From Gnetum montanum (Eukaryota > Streptophyta > Gnetopsida > Gnetales > Gnetaceae): a stretch of DNA of 25,324 bases. The translations under genes and the position numbers were made by a program. The DNA lies in the NCBI GenBank assembly GCA_015680685.1, contig MNCI01003306.1, forward strand, positions 460,254 through 485,577, in the 5' to 3' direction. The notes under the pieces are model-generated. The model was not told the origin of the DNA. It was given only the letters and a program-made list of their open reading frames with translations, and searched no databases. Positions 19,787 through 25,324 of this stretch are shown in pieces (position 1 is the first letter of the stretch; each line of letters begins with the position of its first letter).

Positions 19787-20163
19787 CCCTCCTTGGGTCA
19801 TTTAATGATCCACCAAGCTAGAACTATGCCCCACACCAAATGTCTAATGGAGAGCATAGTTGGGTGGGAGTGTAGTTGGGTGAGAGCATAGTTAGCCATA
19901 CTTAGCCTGAAATCATGATTTTCCATTGTCCTACCAATGCGTAAGTCAATTCCACTCTCGGGCATGAATGATCCTCCCTAGAATGGCATGTTTGGTGCAT
20001 CCATGGCCTGCTGAGGCCTAAAACCGATACAAAAATATTCACCTTCTATAGCAACTTGCATGCATACTCAGGCAAATTTCATTGGATTACTTTTCCCATT
20101 TTGTGCATATTAACTTTGTTAAAATAGGTGTCACTTGACGTTTTTTTCTAGTTTATTTTGTAG

Positions 20164-23100
20164 GAAGATGCCATGGTTATGCATGAGTAGATCTTCTCAA
20201 CTTTGATCCTCATGGGGCCTCATGGTGACATTAAGTGATGCATTGATCGTCATTACCTAAACCTCAAGCCTATAGCTTACAATGATCACATAGCATCCAT
20301 AGAGCCACCACTGGACTAGCTTGACCATCTAGTTAAGGCTCTAGATCTAGAGGTAGGGGATGCCACAGAGGATCCCCTTGTTGAGATCCCTATGGCTACA
20401 TTGAATGGTGAAGTGAAAACGCTAAAACTAAGCTCATCGCTAGAGCCCCATCATCCTCAAGACATTGCTAAAGTGCTTAATGATAACATCAAAGCATTTG
20501 CATAGTTATACGAGAACATGTTATGTCTAGATCCTCGACTAGTCCAACATAACATCATCCTTGACCCTTGCATTAAACCAGTTAAGTAGAAAGCATGCAA
20601 GGTTAGACCCGAGGTAGCGTTGGTAGTCCATGACAAAATAACCAAGCTTTATAAAGTTGGTTTTATCCAAGCTATTGACTATGTAGAGTGGGTCTCCAAC
20701 ATCATAGTTGTGCCTAAGAAAAATGGAAGTATCTACATCTTCATAGACTTCTAGGACCTAAATAATGCAATCATCAAAGATGACTTTCTATTGCCTAGTA
20801 TCGATCAATTGATTGATATCATGGTTGGACATGCCTTGTTTTCCTTCATGGATGGGTTCTTGGGCTACAACCAGATTAAGATCAACCTTGAGCACCAACT
20901 CAACACAACCTTCATGACCCCTTGGGGTATGCTTTGGTACACAATGATGCCTTTTGGACTAAAGAACGCAAGAGCAACATATCAATGCACAATGATGTAG
21001 ATATTTAGTGGCTACATGCTTAGTTTGCTTAATGACTACATAGATGACATTGCAATTAAGTCCAAAGTGGTCCATAACCATGCAAATGACTTAGACTTAG
21101 TGCTTAAATGTTGCCTAAAACACAAGCTTAGGTTAAACCCCAAGAAGCATTTTTTTGGCATTAGCATGGGCCAGATGCTTGGCTTTGTAGTATCTAAAGT
21201 AGGTATATGCGTATGTGTAGACCTTGATAAGGTTAAGGCCATAACCAACTAAGCATTGTTGACCAACCTTAAGGAGCCATGAAGGTTGCAAGGTAGGTTA
21301 CAATTTATACATAGGTTTATCACTCAAGTAATTAACAAGCTATAGCCAATGCAACATCTGCTTAAGAAGGGAGCCCACTTCAAGTGAACTACTTAGTGCT
21401 AACAAGCATTTAAAAACCTTAAGCAAGAGCTGGCACAATTGCCTATGGTTCATCCTCTACAAGGAGATAAAGCTTTCTACATCTACCTTGCCACTTCTGA
21501 CACGTCCATTGCTTCTTTACTCTACCAAAAGTGAGATGATGGTGCAGAGGTCCCAGTTTATTACTTGAGCCATGCATTAGTAGCCCATGAGGTGAAATAC
21601 AATGATGTGAAAAAGCACTACCTCACCCTAGTCTTCTCATTAAAGAAGTGAAGGCATTACCTCTTTGGCAGTCAAGTTAACATCATTTGCAAAAAGAACA
21701 TACTCCAAGCCATAATAACAAATATCTATGAAAGTAGTCACATCGCATGGTAGAAAGTAATAATAGTGGAGTTTGACCTATATTACTCAACAAAAGGTCA
21801 AGCTATAGCTACACAGCTCATGGTTTCACTCGTAAATGATCAAGCAACCATAGACCCTAAGTTCTCGAACAAACATGTTAGTAGCATTAGCCAAGTGCTT
21901 GAAAAATATTAGGTACTCCTACACTTTAATGGAGTTTCAACCTCTCAAGGGGGTAGCACCATTACTATTATCACATTTGCTCTGGGGAGATCCGACCCTT
22001 TGCATATTGTTTTGCATTTCCTTGCACTAACAACGTGGTGGAGTACGAAGGTCTCCTTCGAGGTATCCTTGCAGCATGTGACCTAAGGATCCAACACATA
22101 GTGATTTGAGGTGACTTACAATTAGTGGTCAACTAGGTAATAGACGTTTATGCCTGAAAGGCACAACATTTAAAGCCTTATTATGACTTGATAAAGTACA
22201 TGCTTCAACACTTTGCAACTGTTGATGTCCAACATATCCCCTGAAACGAGAATGCCATTACCAACGCACTAGCTAAATTAGCCCTTAGCATTGTGCCTAG
22301 CATATTCGACACACTAGCCACCTCGGTGATGGACTACACTACATCCATCATGCAAACTATCAAAGATGCATTCGTAGTTGCAGTTAGCACCACCCATGCA
22401 AAAAAGTGGTATAATGATATCAAGGTGTACCTTCTACAAGGTGAGCCTCCGCAACATTTAACTACTACCCAAAAAGATGTAGTTCATAAACATTTACAGT
22501 AGTATGTCATCGTAGGTGATAACACGTTATGTTGCAGATCTTATGATGGCATACTGCTAACCTATGTAAGCAACAATGAAGCACAAATGATCATTGAGGA
22601 AGTCCACGAAGGATTGTGTGGAGGTCACATAGCACCTAGGGCAATGGCAACAAAAATTAGACAGCTAGGCTATTATTGGCCTTATATGGAGAGTGATTGC
22701 ATCTTGAACGTCAAAACATGTGACATTTGTCAATGGCATGACAACTTAATGCATTTGCCACCAACTAAATTGCACACAACATCAATCATGTGGCTATTCC
22801 AATGTTGGCACTTGAACATCATCGGACCCATAACGTCAAAGTGCTCTGTTGGGCATAGCTTCATAATAACTATGACTGAGTATTTCACCAAATGGGTTGA
22901 GACTATTCCTATTAGGAAGACGACATTACAGCAAGTTTGCAAGTTCATGTTAGATAACATAGTGATTTGTTTTGGCTTTCCTATGACCATAGTGACGGAC
23001 AGTGGGTTGTAGTTTAGCATGCTAAAACCAAAGCCTTTTATGAGCACTTTAGCTTCAAACATTCATTTTTGTCACCATACTACCCTTAGGAAAATGGCCA

Positions 23101-23647
23101 AGTAGAGAACACTAACAAGATGATCATCAACCTTCTTAAGAAAATGCTAAGCAACAGTAAACGATGATGGCATGAGCAACTAGTCTACGTGCTTTGGCCC
23201 TACTGCACAACACATCAAACAACAACATATATGATACCTTATAGCCTCATTTATAGGTTTGAAGCAATTTTTCCACTCAAATTGCAAGTGCCATCACTTT
23301 GGGTGATCCTCTTAAACTTCATTGACAAAGGTCAAAATAATGAGTTGAGAACTGTAGACCTTGACTTAATAGAGGAGGATCACATACACATGCTTGATCA
23401 CATTGAATGGTATTAAGAGAAGCAATGAAAAAAGCACCATCACAACCAACATCAGAATCCAATCAGGAAAGGGGATCTAGTCCTCAAAGCTGTTCATGAA
23501 CTCACGGATAAATGCTCAACTAACTGGAAAGGGCCTTTCTTGGTCACTAAGGCCTACGACAATGGGGCATTCAAGCTTGTTGATTAAGATGGAAATGAGT
23601 TTTTCAATCCAATGAACCATTCGTACTTGAAGCTGTATTACATTTAA
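20164..23647 (+). pseudogene. pol: pol: RT, RNase H, second RNase H and integrase (decayed)
   Basis: RT spans ~20600-21250: G-F-I-Q-A-I-D-Y, F-I-D-F-stop-D-L-N (~20740), F-M-D-G-F-L-G-Y-N-Q-I (~20850), M-P-F-G-L-K-N-A (20947) and an intact Y-I-D-D (21037-21048). The first RNase H is at ~21450-21720 (V-Y-Y-L-S-H-A-L). A second, Tat-specific RNase H spans ~21910-22290, with F-N-G at 21925-21933 where Asp is expected, and C-T-N-N-V-V-E-Y-E near 22030. Integrase has an H-H-C-C finger (22604-22730). In its core the first catalytic Asp is Asn (22815-22817), while Asp (22998-23000) and Glu (23090-23092) remain. A GPF module (W-K-G-P-F-L-V) lies near 23528. No chromodomain is seen. Frameshifts fall between 21252 and 22293 and near 23022. 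Many stops are TAG. The product would reverse-transcribe and integrate the element. Confidence 0.85.
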
Positions 23648-23683
23648 CATGCAACATTGCACATTAATGAAGCAAGGTAAGCA

Positions 23684-24580
23684 TTCATCCACTACGACAC
23701 TAAACTGGCACAACATTCTTCTACTATGACATTAAATTGGCACAACTTCTTTGCTATGACACTAAAATGGTAAAGCACTCATCTACTATGAACTTAAATT
23801 GGCACAACACTTATATGCTACAATGCTTAATTGGCATAGCTAGTCTACTATGATGTTAAATTGGCACAACTCGTTCACGATGACATTAAACTAGCACACA
23901 CACAATTCATCTACTATAATGTTAAACTAGCATAGCATTCATCTGCTATGACGTTAAACTGGCATAGCTTATATGCTATGACACTAAACTGGCATAGCAT
24001 TCGTCCACAATAATGTTAAATTAGCACAACTTACTTGCTATGATGTTAAATTGGTATAGCTCATCTACTACGATGTTAAATTGGTATAGCTCATCTACTA
24101 CGATGTTAAATTAACATAGCATTCATCTGCTATGATGTTAAACTGGCATAGCTTATCCTCTATGATGCTAAACTAGTAAAGCATTCGTTTGCTATGACAT
24201 TAAACTGGCATAGCTTATCTTCTACGATGTTAAATCGACATATCATTCATCCTCTATGACATTAAACTAGCATAGCTCATTCACTATGATGCTAAACTGG
24301 AAAAGCATTCATCCACTACGATGCTAAATTGGCATAGCTCATCATTTGGTCATGATGTTAAACTGGCACAACGTGTCTCCTATGACTATAAACTAGCAAT
24401 CTACCATGACTTTAAAGTGGCTTAGCACATCTGCTACGATGTTAAACTAGCACATAGTAGTCCGCTAAGACTATAAACTAGCATAGCATGGTTTGCCAAG
24501 ACCTTAAACTAGGCTCATGGTCTATTAGGACCTTAAACTAGTAAGGCCACAATCTACTAAGATCTTAAATTGGGTTTGTG
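23684..24580 (+). repeat. 3' UTR tandem array, ~29 copies of a ~31-bp unit
   Basis: The unit consensus is about 'CTGCTATGATGTTAAACTGGCATAGC' plus a short spacer (tcat or attcat). Twenty-nine cores can be counted. Periods alternate around 28-37 bp. Two adjacent 30-bp units, 24061-24090 and 24091-24120, are almost identical apart from their last bases. The last units (from ~24380) shift toward 'ACCTTAAACTAG', the form found in the intron array. It lies directly after the pol stop, as in other Tat/Ogre 3' UTRs. Confidence 0.92.
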
Positions 24581-25290
24581 GTCAATGACTAATAATTCCT
24601 TCCATCCTTTTACAAGCGAGTGAGCATAACCCTTGCCCCCCTTCTACACCACATGGGCAAGCATCCTATAATCCCAGAATAGAACACCTGCAATAGGGGC
24701 AACCTTTGGAGCACTTACATCATCTTGGCCCCTTGCCATTATTAGCATTTTTTTGTCTTGTATGGTTTTTTTATCTTCTCAGAGTTGTGTTTGGAAGATG
24801 AGGCCCTAATTTTTCATGCAAAGGTGCCTCTCATTGTAGTGCCAAGTCAACACATTTCTTTGATGTGCATGATTGGACAAGTTAAGATTTTTAAGAGCAC
24901 ACATCCCCCTCATCTCATTATAGCCTACTCACACCTACTCCTATATCTAGATACCCTTTCATTTTTTGCATAGCAAAGTTGGCATACCGTTTTGATGCTT
25001 ACGTGTTATGACCACATAGCACCCTCTTCGCATATTTCATCAAATGTCAAGCTTCCCAAGGTAGACGTAAGATAAATCGTCCCATGGGAAGCCTTTGTTG
25101 GCCTGTTAAAGCCTAAGCAGATGTAACATAGTTATCTCAGGGAGGAAACACTTGTCATATAGAGATCATGCCATTTCATCAATGACAAAGCAAAGCCCAT
25201 ATAGTGACACATAATTCACTTGATAGGAAGCATTTCACCCTGCAGTAAGCATTCAATAATGTGTAGAGCTCAAGGAAGGCTCACCCCACC
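24581..25290 (+). other. Rest of the 3' UTR
   Basis: About 700 bp with no recognisable domain. A 71-codon open frame at 24758-24973 has no supporting motif and is not called. T-rich segments and short CATAGC words (e.g. ~24971) are relics of the neighbouring array. The position between tandem array and polypurine tract fits the untranslated tail of the Tat element. Confidence 0.55.
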
Positions 25291-25324
25291 AAAAAAAGGG
25301 GAGGGGGGCAAGGGGGGGGGGGGG
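25291..25324 (+). other. Polypurine tract and G-run at the window edge
   Basis: Seven A, then G-runs of 4 (25298-25301), 6 (25303-25308) and 13 (25312-25324), broken by AG and CAA. In LTR elements a plus-strand purine tract sits immediately 5' of the 3' LTR, so the LTR should start at or just beyond the window end. The terminal 13-G run could also be an assembly or contig edge artefact. Confidence 0.65.

Larger units (their letters stand above)
17529..20163 (+). other. Putative protease-RT intron carrying repeats and an antisense gene
   Basis: Protease and RT frames are separated by ~2.6 kb. A good plant 5' splice context (AAG|GTATCC, GT at 17529) lies after the protease linker. A pyrimidine-rich 3' site (tttcTAGtttattttgtag|GAAG, AG at 20162-20163) lies just before the RT reading frame, which is open at 20164 in the correct frame. 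Ogre elements are known to splice an intron at this position. The content is ~300 bp of T-rich sequence, a tandem array (17823-18541), an antisense gene (18708-19688), then a region with LTR-like motifs and one isolated repeat copy (~19999-20027). An insertion or 3'UTR-derived duplication is the main alternative. Confidence 0.5.
11678..25324 (+). mobile_element. Tat/Ogre-type Ty3/gypsy retrotransposon, 3' LTR beyond window
   Basis: Plus-strand order: 5' LTR with U3 repeats and TATA box, long gag (13217), protease, a 2.6-kb block with intron-like borders, RT, RNase H, a second RNase H, integrase, tandem-repeat 3' UTR, polypurine tract at the last bases. Dual RNase H, FMDGFLGYNQI-type RT wording, repeat-rich 3' UTR, a PR-RT intron and extra ORFs are known traits of the Tat/Ogre lineage. 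The left border is set where homology of the interrupted older element stops. The copy is heavily decayed: many TAG stops, frameshifts and lost catalytic residues. The older element's remaining half should lie beyond the missing 3' LTR. Confidence 0.8.

Noticed and set aside
22730-23062. 110-codon minus-strand ORF opposite integrase
   Set aside because: Shadow of the integrase core. The plus strand carries the conserved zinc finger and catalytic residues.
24758-24973. 71-codon ORF in the Tat 3' UTR
   Set aside because: Low-complexity hydrophobic translation with no family signature, in a region expected to be untranslated.

Overview
The window looks like repeat-dense intergenic DNA from a seed plant with a retrotransposon-rich genome. 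Nearly every base can be placed in a decayed Ty3/gypsy LTR retrotransposon. Plant-style TATA boxes, AATAAA signals, GT/AG intron borders, Athila-like and Tat-like protein domains and heavy CAG-to-TAG decay all point that way. I found no intact cellular gene, tRNA, rRNA or bacterial feature. The species cannot be named from sequence alone.

Layout. (1) 1-419: a partial, CpG-rich minus-strand LTR whose U3 holds a cluster of perfect GCGATATCGC palindromes. (2) 502-9700: a complete but decayed minus-strand element with two ~870-bp LTRs (TGATGAG...CTCATCA). It has an Athila-like gag (8677 to 6313) and a long second ORF (4288 to ~1590) with a plant-transposon-protein-like N-terminus and coiled-coil C-terminus. 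Where pol should lie there is only ~2 kb of non-coding DNA, so the element is non-autonomous. (3) 9725-10570 and 10626-11490: two more LTRs of the same family and orientation, each followed by a stub of internal sequence beginning with the polypurine tract. This looks like successive nested insertion. (4) 11678 to the window end: a large plus-strand Tat/Ogre-type element inserted into the last stub. Its 5' LTR carries a 97-bp-period array of hairpins. It then has a long gag, protease, a putative 2.6-kb intron, reverse transcriptase, RNase H, a second RNase H, integrase, a 29-copy tandem array in the 3' UTR, and a polypurine/poly-G tract at the window's last base. The 3' LTR is outside the window.

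The most interesting part is the putative protease-RT intron (17529-20163). It contains its own tandem array, of the same repeat family as the 3' UTR array, and an antisense gene (19688 to 18708). That gene has its own TATA box, a coiled coil, a conserved-looking C-terminal domain and a 100-bp GT-AG intron. Its upstream region carries the same 'gagagcatagtt' word that is reiterated in the LTR promoter region. So an antisense, apparently spliced gene sits inside an intron of the sense polyprotein gene and may share cis-elements with the LTR.

All coding regions are broken by stops and frameshifts and are annotated as pseudogenes. They describe what ancestral elements encoded, not current activity.
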